A stretch of 41,183 nt of DNA from Actinomycetota bacterium (lineage in GTDB: Bacteria; Actinomycetota; AC-67). The notes beneath the pieces are model-generated. The model worked only from the letters and a program-made list of their open reading frames with translations. It was not told the DNA's origin and did not search any database. The position numbers and the translations under genes were made by a program. Shown piece after piece: positions 15,129-24,996 of this stretch (position 1 is its first letter; every line of letters starts with the position of its first letter). The DNA lies in assembly GCA_041658565.1 (NCBI GenBank), contig JBAZZY010000025.1, forward strand, positions 1 through 41,183. The letters run 5' to 3'.

Positions 15129-15589
15129 TTGGTCATCAACTCCACGGCGTGAGGCAGGATCGCGATCACTGCTTCGAGTGATTCGGCGGCGGCTTTGGGC
15201 GAACCCGGCAGATTCACGATGAGCGCGCGCCCGCGTGTCCCCGCCACCTGGCGCGCGAGCGCGGCAAAGGGTGTGATCTCCAGACCGCGCGCGCGCATCA
15301 ACTCGACGATCCCGGGGGCTTCGCGTTCGATCACGTCGCGGGTCGCTTCGGGCGTGACGTCGCGGGGAGCGAGTCCGGTGCCGCCTGTCGTCAGGATCAC
15401 ATCGGCGATCCCGTTGTCGGCCCAGTCTCGCAACTGCCTTGCGATCTCGTTGCGCTCGTCGGGGACCAGTGCGCGCGCGGTGATCTCGGCACCTGCCGCG
15501 CGCGCGACTCGTTCGACCTCGGGGCCGGCGAGATCTTCGTAGGTTCCGGCCGACGCGCGGTCGCTGACCGTGAGAACCGCGACTCTCAC
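15125..15589 (-). CDS. moaB: MoaB/Mog-type molybdopterin adenylyltransferase
   Basis: A 154-residue MogA/MoaB-fold protein. It has the substrate-binding TTGGTGLAPRDVTPEA motif and a C-terminal NLPGSPKAA loop. It activates molybdopterin by adenylation before molybdate insertion by MoeA. The start is GTG, overlapping the stop of the moaD/C fusion as GTGA. Whether it is functionally Mog (active) or an E. coli MoaB-like protein is not decided by sequence alone, but it is the only family member in the cluster, so the Mog role is likely. Confidence 0.9.
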   Translation of the reverse strand: MRVAVLTVSDRASAGTYEDLAGPEVERVARAAGAEITARALVPDERNEIARQLRDWADNGIADVILTTGGTGLAPRDVTPEATRDVIEREAPGIVELMRARGLEITPFAALARQVAGTRGRALIVNLPGSPKAAAESLEAVIAILPHAVELMTK

Positions 15590-16275
15590 TCGTACACCAC
15601 GCTTCCCGACTTCCCGCCCGACTTCGAGATCAAGCGCAAGTTCTCGATGTGGATGCGCGGGTCTTCAGCCTTTCCGAAGTCGTAGAGCGTCAGCGCGGCG
15701 ACCGAGCACGCCGTTAGCGCCTCGACTTCAAAGCCGGTTCGGTCGCGGCCTCGAATAGTCGCGCGCACCTCGATGGAGTCGTTTCCTGACGCCGCGATGG
15801 TCACGTCGGCGAACGTAGTCCGCACCGGGTGGCAAAGCGGGATTAGGTCTGGCACGCGCTTGGCGGCGAGGATGCCTGCGACTTTTGCCGGCCCGACCGC
15901 ATCTCCTTTCGGCGTTTGTGCGCCGAGCAAGTGATCCCTAGTTTCGGGCGAGCACACCACCAGACACGCCGCGATTGCTTCGCGCAGGGTCTCGTCCTTG
16001 TCTGCGACGTCCATCATTTGGAAGTCCTCGCCGCCCGACACCGGGGGCAGCAGCGCGATCTCGTCGTTCTCGGCGAGCGGGAGCGACCACGCTCGATCGC
16101 GCGGAACGGTCTGGTCGCCGTGCACTACGGTGCAGATCTCAAGGATCTTCGTGAATCGGTCCCCGTAGCGTTCCGACGCGATCTTGAGTGCTTCGCCGAC
16201 GGTGGACGCATCCACGGTCGTCGAGCGCGCGCCGGCCGCGTCGCGCAGCGCTGCGAAGAACAACAAAGTGGCCAT
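15586..16275 (-). CDS. MoaD-MoaC fusion protein
   Basis: A 229-residue open frame joining two Moco enzymes. Residues 1-82 are MoaD, the ubiquitin-like sulfur carrier, ending in the diglycine of LLPPVSGG (G81-G82). Residues 88-229 are MoaC, cyclic pyranopterin monophosphate synthase, with LIPLCHP, TGFEVEALTA and a terminal KSGGKSG. MoaD needs a free C-terminal glycine to be adenylated and thiocarboxylated; here Glu83 follows directly. So either the protein is cut after G82, as known for the mycobacterial MoaD-MoaE fusion MoaX, or MoaC is also started internally at Met87/88 (16017/16014), where GGCGAGG lies upstream, with MoaD made some other way. The start overlaps the moeA stop (ATGA). Confidence 0.9.
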   Translation of the reverse strand: MATLLFFAALRDAAGARSTTVDASTVGEALKIASERYGDRFTKILEICTVVHGDQTVPRDRAWSLPLAENDEIALLPPVSGGEDFQMMDVADKDETLREAIAACLVVCSPETRDHLLGAQTPKGDAVGPAKVAGILAAKRVPDLIPLCHPVRTTFADVTIAASGNDSIEVRATIRGRDRTGFEVEALTACSVAALTLYDFGKAEDPRIHIENLRLISKSGGKSGSVVYE

Positions 16276-17489
16276 CAGATCATCTCCACTGTCACCTCGG
16301 CGCCGGCCTCAAGGCCGCCCGGCGGAACGATCGCGAACCCGTCGGCGGGGATCAGGTTCGACAAAACCACGCTGGACTGGCGCGGAAGTGGCGTAGCCGT
16401 TTCACCGTCGAGGGTCACGCGTGTGAAAAGCGTGCGGTTTGGAGTTCCCTTGACGGCTTCGCCCAGGCGCGCGCGCACCGAGCGAGGTTCGCGCGGCAGG
16501 CCTCCCATCACCCGAAGGGCGCGCGCCAGGAAGATGTGCGCCGTGACGAAGGCCGATCCCGGGTTGCCGGGAAGCCCGAGTACGGAGGTGTTGCCGATGC
16601 GTCCGAAGGCGACCGGCTTGCCGGGCTTGATCGCCGCGCGCCACATGTGCAGCCCGCCTTCGCGTTCGAGCACCAGACGGATCCAGTCATGCTCGCCGAC
16701 GCTCGCGCCGCCGGTCGTCACGATCAGGTCCACCGACGGGGCAATCTCGGAGAGCCACTTCGCGATCGCGTCGGGTTCGTCTCCGATCATCGCCTCGGCG
16801 ATGACGTCGGCGCCGTTCTCTTCGCAGACGCCGCGCAGGTGTGCGCGATTGGACTCGAAGATCTGGCCGGGCCGCAAGATCCCGCCCGGCTCCACGAGTT
16901 CGTCGCCGGTGGACAAGATCGCGATTCGCGGACGCGGATGCACGCGAACTTGCGTGCGCCCGAGGGACGCCAGCACGCCCAGGTGCACTGCGCGCAGTCG
17001 CGTCCCGGCACCGAAGATCTCGGTGCCGGCTTTGACGTCTTCGCCGCGCGGACGAACGTGTTTGCCCGCCGCTGTGCTCACGAGCACCGCGACCGCGTCT
17101 TCGTGCGCCTCGGTGTTCTCCCACGGAACCACCGCGTCGGCACCGGGTGGTATGGGAGCCCCCGTCATGATCTTGGCGGCGGTTCCGGTCGTCACCGTTC
17201 GGGTCGGAGCAGTACCGGCAGGGAGGTCGTCGACCAAGCGCAGCACGACCGGCAGATCTGCGTGCGTGTCGGCTGCAATCACCGCGTAGCCGTCCATTGC
17301 AGAGTTCTCGAAACCGGGGACGTCCGTGTCCGCGACGAGTGGTTCGGACGCGACCAGCCCGAGGGCGGCACGTACGGCCACCTCGCGCGGTTCCAGCGGG
17401 CCGAAGAAGGAAAGTATCTTCTCCACGGCTTCCTCGTAGGGAATCAGCGGGTGCGCGAGTTCTTCGGGGGTGACCGTGCGTTTGCTCAT
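16275..17489 (-). CDS. moeA: molybdopterin molybdenumtransferase
   Basis: A 404-residue MoeA of normal length. It has an N-terminal domain with GFENSAMDGYAV, a central MoCF-fold domain with STGDELVEPG and TTGGASVGEHD, the LGLPGNPGSA loop, and a C-terminal barrel domain. It inserts molybdate into adenylated molybdopterin. It is the first gene of the minus-strand operon. The ATG at 17489 begins MSKRTVTPEEL; a far longer reading is possible but its extra residues are Arg/Pro-rich and antisense to mobA. A short intergenic region of about 38 bp separates it from divergent mobA. Confidence 0.93.
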   Translation of the reverse strand: MSKRTVTPEELAHPLIPYEEAVEKILSFFGPLEPREVAVRAALGLVASEPLVADTDVPGFENSAMDGYAVIAADTHADLPVVLRLVDDLPAGTAPTRTVTTGTAAKIMTGAPIPPGADAVVPWENTEAHEDAVAVLVSTAAGKHVRPRGEDVKAGTEIFGAGTRLRAVHLGVLASLGRTQVRVHPRPRIAILSTGDELVEPGGILRPGQIFESNRAHLRGVCEENGADVIAEAMIGDEPDAIAKWLSEIAPSVDLIVTTGGASVGEHDWIRLVLEREGGLHMWRAAIKPGKPVAFGRIGNTSVLGLPGNPGSAFVTAHIFLARALRVMGGLPREPRSVRARLGEAVKGTPNRTLFTRVTLDGETATPLPRQSSVVLSNLIPADGFAIVPPGGLEAGAEVTVEMI

Positions 17490-18107
17490 CGCGTGCCCCC
17501 GGCCGCATAACATGGGTCCGCAACTGCGTGGAAGTGGGCGATTTCGTGGAGCGAATACATCCAGCGGGTCTCCTTCTGACCGGAGGCGCGTCTCGCCGCA
17601 TGCGGCGGGACAAGGCAACCATTGAGGTTGGCGGCATTCCCCTCGCCGTGCGGGTGGCGCGCGCGCTCGCGCAGGTAGCCTACCCGGTCCTCGCCGTCGG
17701 CAACGAGGCCGAAACGGGATTGCCGGTCGTAGACGATCCGCGCGAGGGGCCTCTGGTCGCCTTCGTCGCCGGGGCGGCCGAGTTGCGCGCGCGCGGGCAC
17801 GACGGGCCCATCCTTCTGGTCGCCTGCGATCTCCCCCTGATTGAGGCGGCGCTGCTGGAATTCGTGGCAGGTTCGCTGGGCGATGCGGACGTCGCATTGC
17901 CGGTGCTCGATGATCGCGACCAGCAGTTGTGCGCGTGCTACTCGCAACGCGCGGCGGTGCGCGCGGCGGAGTTGGTGGCAGAGGGCGCGCGCGCGATGCG
18001 CGACTTGCTCGACGTTGTGGAAGTGCGACGTCTGGGCGAAGGGCAGTGGACGAAGGCGGCCCCGGCGATTGTTCTGTGGGACGTGGACGACCCCGAGGAT
18101 CTGGAGG

Positions 18108-19094
<987 letters not shown>

Positions 19095-19103
19095 GGTGCG
19101 TCG

Positions 19104-19109
19104 AGTATA
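19104..19109 (-). promoter_or_regulatory. putative -10 element of moaA
   Basis: TATACT on the minus strand, 9 nt before the GTG start of moaA. It overlaps by 2 bp the -10 of the divergent membrane-protein gene. Confidence 0.5.
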
Positions 19110-19113
19110 GGCT
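19108..19113 (+). promoter_or_regulatory. putative -10 element of the large membrane protein gene
   Basis: TAGGCT, then 6 nt (CCCCGC), then ATG at 19120. Leaderless spacing. It overlaps the divergent moaA -10. Confidence 0.5.
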
Positions 19114-19119
19114 CCCCGC

Positions 19120-21003
19120 ATGCGCCGTTGCACCGCCCTGCTGTTTGTATGCCTTGTCGCCGCCGCCGCTGTTGCCGCCGCCTGGCCGCCGCGCGCTGCG
19201 CGCGCGGCGGCTCCCGGGCGGCTCCTGGTCGTCGTCCTGGTAGAGGGGGCCTCTCCTGCGGACTGGCTCGGCGAGCCTTCGCTGGCCGCGCTGGTTCGCG
19301 ACGGGTCGGCTGCGCTGCTGGGCACGCGCGGCGGATCGGACGAAACGGAACTCGACCGGGTGCGCGCGACGGCTTACGCGACGTTCGGCGCCGGGGGGCG
19401 CGCGCCTGCAGATGCGGTTGGGTTCGAACTGGCGACCGCGCTTCGCAGGGCCGGCGTGGGCGTCGAAGTCGACCGGTCTCTCCGAGCCTTTCTCGGCGAC
19501 GGCGGTGTGGGGTCGGGTGAGGGTGTTGTTCGGTTCCTGCGCGTGTCGGGTGAAACACCCGCTGAGCTTGCCGCCGCCGGCGCGCGGGTGGCCGACGAGC
19601 GGCGCGCGCTTAACGGCGGTGACGTGTTGATCGCCTTGTCCCCGTTCCCGTCGGACCTTCGGCAGCAAGAGCGAACTTACCTTGGGCTCTTGGTGCAGGT
19701 AGGTCCTCGTATCCCCTCGGGACTGCTGTACAGCCCGAGCACTCGGCGCGCCGGCTTGGCGACTCTGGCCGACGTCGCGCCGCACATCCTCGAGTTGATG
19801 GGCGCAGACGTACCGCGGGAGATGACCGGGCGCGCGCTTGGCTGGGAGGAGGCGTCCGACCCTCCCGGCCGGCTCGCCGCGCTCGAGTCCGGTCTGGTTC
19901 GCGCCGCTCACTCTCGGATCATCGTCGTGCGCGCGCTGATGATCGGAAGCATGTCGTTGCTGGGCCTGCTGGCCCTTGCGTTCGTTTTCGGCATCCTCGA
20001 CCGGCGGCCCGGGTTGCGCGTACCGGCTGCGGTCGCCGTGTGCATTCCGTGCGCACTGCCGCTTGCGTTGCTGATCGAGCCGGTGCTGCCGACCGGTCGA
20101 CCGGCCGTCATGGCTTTGTGGAGCGCTGCGATCGCGCTTGCAGCGGCGGTGCTGGGGGTGGGGTTCTTCGGTGCCGTGCGCGGACTCGCTGTGATCGGCG
20201 GCGTCACGTCCGTAGCCGTGCTGGCCGACCTCGTTGCCGGTAGTCCGCTGGCCTCGCGCTCTCCGTTGTCGTACTTGCTCGCGCAGGGTGCGCGATTCTA
20301 CGGAATCGGCAACGAATTCATGGGAGTCGTGATCGGCGGCGCACTCGTTGCGGCGGCCGCCGGCATGAGTCGTTCCAGCGCGAATCGCAGGATCCCCTTC
20401 GGCATCGCTGCGCTGCTCGCCGCCGGAATTGCCGTGATGGGCGCGCCGGCGCTCGGCGCGAAGTTCGGAGCCACGCTTACTGCGATTCCCGCATTGGGGA
20501 TTCTGGTGGCACACGCCTCCGGGCGGAGAATCGATTTCCGGATGGGGGCCGCGATTGCCGCAGTGACGGCCGCATCTACGGGGGCGGTGTTCGGTGCGGA
20601 CAAACTCCGCGGCGAGCAGGCCCGTTCACACATCGGCTCGGCCGTCCGAGCCGCCGAAGGATCGGTTATTGCGCGCAAGCTCGCCGCCGCGCGCACGCTC
20701 ATCGCGTTCTCGATTTGGATGAAGGCCTTGCTGGTGTTCGGGGCAGTTGCGGCGATCTTGGCCTGGAAGCGCCGGGACGACCTTGCGCGCGCGCTGGATG
20801 CACGTCCGGCGTTCGGTGGGGCCTTCAAAGGCGGCGTCGTCGGAATCGTCGCGGCGGTGTTGTTCAACGACGCCGGCATGACGGCGGCGGCGATCATCGC
20901 GATGTTTCTGACGTCGGCGGTGGTCGCGCTTCTGCTCGAGCAGCCTCCGCCGACACCGCCCGGACACCCGTTGCGCACGCTGGACAACTCCGCCACGCGG
21001 TAG
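19120..21003 (+). CDS. multi-pass membrane protein with degenerate alkaline-phosphatase-like domain
   Basis: A 627-residue protein. A signal peptide (1-30) leads to an extracytoplasmic domain (about 33-262). Its strand/helix order resembles the alkaline phosphatase/phosphoglycerate mutase superfamily (GRLLVVVLVEGAS; GLLYSPSTRRAGLATLADVAPHILELMG; a terminal MTGRALGW), but the usual metal ligands are not evident. From residue 266 on there are about ten hydrophobic helices with conserved-looking GIGNEFMG (about 394-401) and LFNDAGMTAAA motifs. A role in envelope polysaccharide handling is a guess from the architecture. The ATG is 6 nt after TAGGCT. Confidence 0.75.
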   Translation: MRRCTALLFVCLVAAAAVAAAWPPRAARAAAPGRLLVVVLVEGASPADWLGEPSLAALVRDGSAALLGTRGGSDETELDRVRATAYATFGAGGRAPADAVGFELATALRRAGVGVEVDRSLRAFLGDGGVGSGEGVVRFLRVSGETPAELAAAGARVADERRALNGGDVLIALSPFPSDLRQQERTYLGLLVQVGPRIPSGLLYSPSTRRAGLATLADVAPHILELMGADVPREMTGRALGWEEASDPPGRLAALESGLVRAAHSRIIVVRALMIGSMSLLGLLALAFVFGILDRRPGLRVPAAVAVCIPCALPLALLIEPVLPTGRPAVMALWSAAIALAAAVLGVGFFGAVRGLAVIGGVTSVAVLADLVAGSPLASRSPLSYLLAQGARFYGIGNEFMGVVIGGALVAAAAGMSRSSANRRIPFGIAALLAAGIAVMGAPALGAKFGATLTAIPALGILVAHASGRRIDFRMGAAIAAVTAASTGAVFGADKLRGEQARSHIGSAVRAAEGSVIARKLAAARTLIAFSIWMKALLVFGAVAAILAWKRRDDLARALDARPAFGGAFKGGVVGIVAAVLFNDAGMTAAAIIAMFLTSAVVALLLEQPPPTPPGHPLRTLDNSATR

Positions 21004-21021
21004 GCCGGGCGTCGCTCGCAG

Positions 21022-21027
21022 TAGCCT
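21022..21027 (+). promoter_or_regulatory. putative -10 element of the aldehyde dehydrogenase gene
   Basis: TAGCCT, 6 nt (AAGGGC), ATG at 21034. Same layout as in front of the GNAT gene. Confidence 0.45.
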
Positions 21028-21033
21028 AAGGGC

Positions 21034-22446
21034 ATGAGACCGTTCCTTGTTGCGGGTGAATGGCGCACCGGCGCCGCATCCCTGCCCGTCACCAACCCGT
21101 ATACCGGCGAGACGATCGACGACGTCGCGGTGCCTCAGTGGAGTGATGTCGATGACGCGCTGAGCGCAGCGGTGCGCGCGTTCGAACGAACGCGGACCCA
21201 GAGCGCCGGGCAGCGCGCGCGCATGCTCGCCCGCGCGGCCGTCGCGATCACGTCTCGGCGAGCCGAGCTCACCGAGATCATCGTGCGCGAGGGCGGCAAG
21301 CCGTGGAAGTTCGCGTCCGCGGAGGTCGATCGAGCCGTATCCACGATGACCTTTTCAGCAGAGGAGGCCAAGCGGCTCGACGGGGAGCTGGTCCGCCTCG
21401 ACACCGACCTCCCGGGGCGCTTGGGAATCGCGCGGCGCTTTCCCATCGGCCCTGTTCTTGGCATCGCTCCCTTCAACTTCCCCCTGAACCTGGTCGCGCA
21501 CAAGGTGGGACCCGCGCTCGGCGTGGGGAATCCGATTGTGGTCAAGCCGGCTCCGGCGACTCCGCTGAGTTCGCTGGCGCTGGCCGAGATCCTCCTGGAG
21601 GCCGGCGTCGGCGATGCGCTGTCGGTTTTGGTTGCCTCCAACGTGGACTCCGAGCGTGCGGCGCGCGATGACCGTGTCGCGATGCTGACCTTCACCGGGT
21701 CTACCGCCGTCGGCTGGCATCTGAAGTCGGTCGCGCCTCGAAAGCGTGTGACGCTCGAACTTGGAGGAAACGCGGCGGCCATCGTCGAGCCCGACGCCGA
21801 CCTCGAGCATGCGGCCGCGCGCATCGCCTTCGGTGGGTTCTACCAAGCCGGACAGTCTTGCGTTGCGGTGCAGCGCGTCCTCGTTCACGAGAACGTTGCC
21901 GGAAGGTTCATGGATGAGTTGGTGGCGCATGTCGAGGCATTGCGGACCGGAGACCCCATGGATCCGGCGACCGACGTCGGACCGTTGATCGACGCGCGCG
22001 CGCTTGAGCGTGTCGACGCCTGGGTCGGGGAGGCGATCGCCGGGGGCGCGCGCGTAGTCTGCGGAGGCCGTCGCGTCGATCCGTGTTACTTGCCCACGGT
22101 GCTGATCGATGTCCGTCCCGAGATGAAGGTTTCGTGCGACGAAGTGTTCGGTCCGGTGGTCACGCTGCAGACCTACTCGGACTTCGACGAGGCGATCTCC
22201 ATCACCAACGATTCGCCGTTCGGACTTCAGGCGGGGTTGTTCACGAACGACCTCCGGAAGGTGTTTCGAGCGCACCGCGAAATCCGCGTCGGTGGGTTGA
22301 TTCACAACGACGTGTCGGCCTGGCGCTCTGATCAGATGCCCTACGGCGGCGTAAAGGCCTCGGGCGAAGGCAGGGAAGGTCCTCGCTACGCCATGGAGGA
22401 GATGACCGAGTTGAGGCTGCTTGTCTTGTCGGGGTTGGACTTGTAG
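21034..22446 (+). CDS. NAD(P)-dependent aldehyde dehydrogenase
   Basis: A 470-residue ALDH-superfamily enzyme. Asn148 in PFNFPLN, Lys171 in VVKPAPATPL, general base Glu242 in LELGGNAAAIV and nucleophile Cys276 in GQSCVAVQRV are all in place, so it should be active. The C-terminal EVFGPVV and SPFGLQAGLFT segments are standard. It oxidises an aldehyde to the acid; the substrate (for example lactaldehyde, succinate semialdehyde or glyceraldehyde-3-phosphate) cannot be fixed. No adjacent gene gives a pathway. Confidence 0.92.
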   Translation: MRPFLVAGEWRTGAASLPVTNPYTGETIDDVAVPQWSDVDDALSAAVRAFERTRTQSAGQRARMLARAAVAITSRRAELTEIIVREGGKPWKFASAEVDRAVSTMTFSAEEAKRLDGELVRLDTDLPGRLGIARRFPIGPVLGIAPFNFPLNLVAHKVGPALGVGNPIVVKPAPATPLSSLALAEILLEAGVGDALSVLVASNVDSERAARDDRVAMLTFTGSTAVGWHLKSVAPRKRVTLELGGNAAAIVEPDADLEHAAARIAFGGFYQAGQSCVAVQRVLVHENVAGRFMDELVAHVEALRTGDPMDPATDVGPLIDARALERVDAWVGEAIAGGARVVCGGRRVDPCYLPTVLIDVRPEMKVSCDEVFGPVVTLQTYSDFDEAISITNDSPFGLQAGLFTNDLRKVFRAHREIRVGGLIHNDVSAWRSDQMPYGGVKASGEGREGPRYAMEEMTELRLLVLSGLDL

Positions 22447-22494
22447 TTAGTCGCTCAGACTGGGGCGGGCCACCCGGCAACCGACGGAACGCAC

Positions 22495-22650
22495 ATGTGC
22501 TTGTCCTGTGGGTGCGGTGAGCCGGAGGCGGACCACGGCGATCCCAGAAACATCACCCTTGCCGACATCGAAGAGGCCGCCTCGGCCACCGAGATCACCG
22601 CGGAGGAGGCCGCTCGGAACATCGCTGAAGCAATGAGGGCGAGGTCGTGA
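22495..22650 (+). CDS. 51-residue CxxCxC protein
   Basis: A short frame starting MCLSCGCGEPEADHGDPRNI, with a CxxCxC motif at residues 2-7 and a conserved-looking DHGDP, followed by an acidic amphipathic helix rich in Glu and Ala (LADIEEAASATEITAEEAAR). The layout, with a tight Cys cluster plus His/Asp at the N-terminus, suggests metal binding. Similar tiny proteins occur in actinobacteria, to my recollection, without a known role. Its TGA overlaps the GTG of the following DUF2231-like gene (GTGA), so the two are probably co-translated. No clear Shine-Dalgarno is seen. Confidence 0.7.
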   Translation: MCLSCGCGEPEADHGDPRNITLADIEEAASATEITAEEAARNIAEAMRARS

Positions 22651-22958
22651 GATCACCGGCGGAAACGTCGCAGTCTTCGTGTCTGGTCGGAACCCCGCCG
22701 CATACCCTGTTGGTTCACTACCCGGTTGCCCTGGCGACAGTAGTGCCTGCCTTGGATCTCATGGAGCCCGTCGGGTCGGATGGCGACTCCGGCGTGATTC
22801 GAACCGCGGCGTTCGCCCCGTGGCCGGCCACCATCGCCGCGTTGGCAGCCTTCGCGGTGATGAGCGTGGGGAACTTCTTCGGCGGGGAACTCGTGTACCG
22901 GCTGGGGATGCGGGTCAAGACCGTCGAGCGCGCGGAGGAGATGCGCCGGGCTTCTTAG
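22647..22958 (+). CDS. shortened DUF2231-like membrane protein
   Basis: A 103-residue protein starting with GTG in the stop of the previous gene. The N-terminal LLVHYPVALATVVPALDL matches the start of DUF2231 membrane proteins (LVHFPIAL..), and the end, GNFFGGELVYRLGMRV, matches their C-terminus. The middle, which usually holds two further helices and a second histidine-bearing loop, is missing. Two hydrophobic helices remain. The frame is intact, so this is either a genuine short variant or an internal deletion. The function of the family is unknown, although it is often thought to be redox- or heme-related. Confidence 0.6.
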   Translation: MRSPAETSQSSCLVGTPPHTLLVHYPVALATVVPALDLMEPVGSDGDSGVIRTAAFAPWPATIAALAAFAVMSVGNFFGGELVYRLGMRVKTVERAEEMRRAS

Positions 22959-23021
22959 CGCCCTGCTGCTATCTTGGCGCTCGGTTCATGGGTAACCGCC
23001 GTCGAGACCGGGGGAGCGCAA

Positions 23022-24182
23022 ATGGGAGTCGAGGGTCATGTCGCCGCGGGGTTCGAGGCTGTGCGAGATGCGTTCGAGACCAACTTCGACGAGCACGGTG
23101 ACGTAGGCGCAGCGTTCTGTCTTCACGTCGACGGCGAGGTGGTTGTTGACCTTTGGGGCGGGACTGCAGATGTCGCGACCGAACGCCCTTGGCGCGAGGA
23201 CACTCTCCAACTCGTGTTCTCTACGACAAAGGCTGCGACTGCGACGTGCGCGCTGATGCTGGTCGAGCGGGGAGAGATCGATCTCGACGCGCCGGTCGTT
23301 GAGTACTGGCCGGAGTTCGGCGGCGGCGGGAAAGAGAACATCCCCGTCCGCTACCTACTCAGCCATCGATCCGGTCTCGCGGCGCTGGAGCGGAAGATCT
23401 CCGTGCAGGAGTTGCTTGCATGGAGGGAGCCGGTGGCGATACTCGAAGCCCAGAAACCCTTGTGGGAACCGGGAACGGCACACGGTTATCACGCCTGGAC
23501 CTTCGGGCATTTGGTGGGAGAACTCATTCGAAGGGTTTCGGGCCGAAGCGTCGGGCGGTTCTTCGCCGAGGAGGTTGCCGACCCGCTCGGACTTGAGTTC
23601 TGGATTGGACTGCCCGGCGAGCACGACGCGCGGGCGGCGTCGCTCATCCCCTTTGAGCTCTCTATGGACCCGGGTGTCTTCGCGACGTTGCCGGAAATCC
23701 TTCAGGAACTGGTTCGAGCGCAGGTCGATCCGGACTCGATGTTCAGCAGGTCGCTCAACATCACCAGCGACCCGATCGACTGGAACTCGGCAGAGGTCCG
23801 CGCGGCCGAAATCCCGTCGGGCAACGGCGTCGGAACCGCGCGCGCGCTCTCAAGAATGTACGCGGCGTTGATCGGAGAGGTGGACGGGACACGTCTGCTG
23901 AGCCCCTCGACCATGGACGCAGCGCGGACGACGCAAACGATGGGGCGCGACCTGACGCTCGTCGTCCCGACCAACTGGGGATTGGGCTTCCAGTTGCCGA
24001 TCGTGGGTGCCCTTTTGAGCGGGACCGGTGCGTTCGGCCACGGCGGGATGGGCGGTTCTCTTGCCTTCGCAGATCCAGAGGCAGGGATTGCTTTTGCCTA
24101 CGTCATGAACCGGATGATGATTCACTACGGGCCGGATCCGCGCACGGCCGGCCTGATCGAGGCGACGTTGTCCTGTCTCTGA
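23022..24182 (+). CDS. serine hydrolase of the class C beta-lactamase / esterase family
   Basis: A 386-residue penicillin-binding-protein-fold hydrolase. Ser67 and Lys70 form the SxxK motif (FSTTK), Tyr156 lies in GYHAWTFG in place of YxN, and a C-terminal FGHGGMGGS provides the third motif. This combination is typical of EstB-like carboxylesterases rather than true beta-lactamases. There is no signal peptide, so it is probably cytoplasmic. The start at 23022 has a strong Shine-Dalgarno (gggggag); an earlier in-frame ATG at 22974 adds 16 residues. The SDR gene follows in the same direction. Confidence 0.87.
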   Translation: MGVEGHVAAGFEAVRDAFETNFDEHGDVGAAFCLHVDGEVVVDLWGGTADVATERPWREDTLQLVFSTTKAATATCALMLVERGEIDLDAPVVEYWPEFGGGGKENIPVRYLLSHRSGLAALERKISVQELLAWREPVAILEAQKPLWEPGTAHGYHAWTFGHLVGELIRRVSGRSVGRFFAEEVADPLGLEFWIGLPGEHDARAASLIPFELSMDPGVFATLPEILQELVRAQVDPDSMFSRSLNITSDPIDWNSAEVRAAEIPSGNGVGTARALSRMYAALIGEVDGTRLLSPSTMDAARTTQTMGRDLTLVVPTNWGLGFQLPIVGALLSGTGAFGHGGMGGSLAFADPEAGIAFAYVMNRMMIHYGPDPRTAGLIEATLSCL

Positions 24183-24206
24183 TCGATCGCAGTGGAAAGG
24201 GGAGCA

Positions 24207-24995
24207 ATGGGCTACGACTACACCGACCGCGTTGCAATCGTGACGGGAGCTTCCAGCGGCATCGGCCGAGCAATTGCGCTCGACTTGGCCCGCCGCCGCG
24301 CTGTGGTCATTGCTATCGCGCGCCGCGCCGACATGCTCGGCGACGTGATCGCGATTTGCCGACGCAACTCCCCAGACAGCGACGGCGTTGCTGCCGACGT
24401 CTCTGATCGCGAGGCGATCGAGGAAGCGGTCGGCCGCGTATTGGAGCGTTTCGGCAAGATCGACATTGTCGTGAACAACGCAGGCATTCCGATGCGCGTG
24501 CATGCGACCCGTCTCACGGTCGAGGATGTTCGGAAGGCGATGGAAGTGAACTTCATGGGGTCTGTTTACGTCACCATGGCGGCCCTGCCTTCGATGTTGC
24601 ACAGGCGCCGCGGTCACATCGTGAACGTCGCTTCTGTCGCCGGCCGAGTGGCGAGTCCTCGTGAGGCCGCCTACGCGGCTTCGAAGTTTGCTATGGCCGG
24701 CTGGAGCGAGACCCTTGCCTCAGATCTGCACAGCACCGGCGTGCGCGTTCACTCGGTTTACCCGGGGCCGATTCGCACCGAGATCTGGGACAAGATCACT
24801 GAACCTGCTGCTTACCACGGCAAGATGTACCCGCCGGAGGACGTAGCGGCGGCCGTGCGCGCTTGCATCGAGAAGGGGTATTTCGAGCGTTACGTTCCCG
24901 GCCACTTCGCCGTGATGCCGATCCTGCGCGCGCTCATGCCGCGACTGTTCCTTGCTGCGGGCGCGCGCTTTGATCGCAAGCACGCGGGGCGCTGA
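24207..24995 (+). CDS. short-chain dehydrogenase/reductase
   Basis: A 262-residue classical SDR. The dinucleotide-binding TGASSGIG is at 13-20, NNAG at 90-93, catalytic Ser143, and YxxxK with Tyr156 and Lys160. The ARR after strand 2 hints at NADP preference (inference). The substrate is unknown. The start at 24207 has AAGGGGAG upstream; a GTG 15 bp earlier would include that Shine-Dalgarno in the coding region and is less likely. It probably shares a transcript with the serine hydrolase, 24 bp upstream. Confidence 0.9.
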   Translation: MGYDYTDRVAIVTGASSGIGRAIALDLARRRAVVIAIARRADMLGDVIAICRRNSPDSDGVAADVSDREAIEEAVGRVLERFGKIDIVVNNAGIPMRVHATRLTVEDVRKAMEVNFMGSVYVTMAALPSMLHRRRGHIVNVASVAGRVASPREAAYAASKFAMAGWSETLASDLHSTGVRVHSVYPGPIRTEIWDKITEPAAYHGKMYPPEDVAAAVRACIEKGYFERYVPGHFAVMPILRALMPRLFLAAGARFDRKHAGR

Positions 24996-24996
24996 C

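Noticed and set aside
21019..21033. AAGGGC as Shine-Dalgarno of the aldehyde dehydrogenase
   Set aside because: It directly abuts the ATG, too close for normal ribosome binding; the TAGCCT-N6-ATG leaderless reading fits better.
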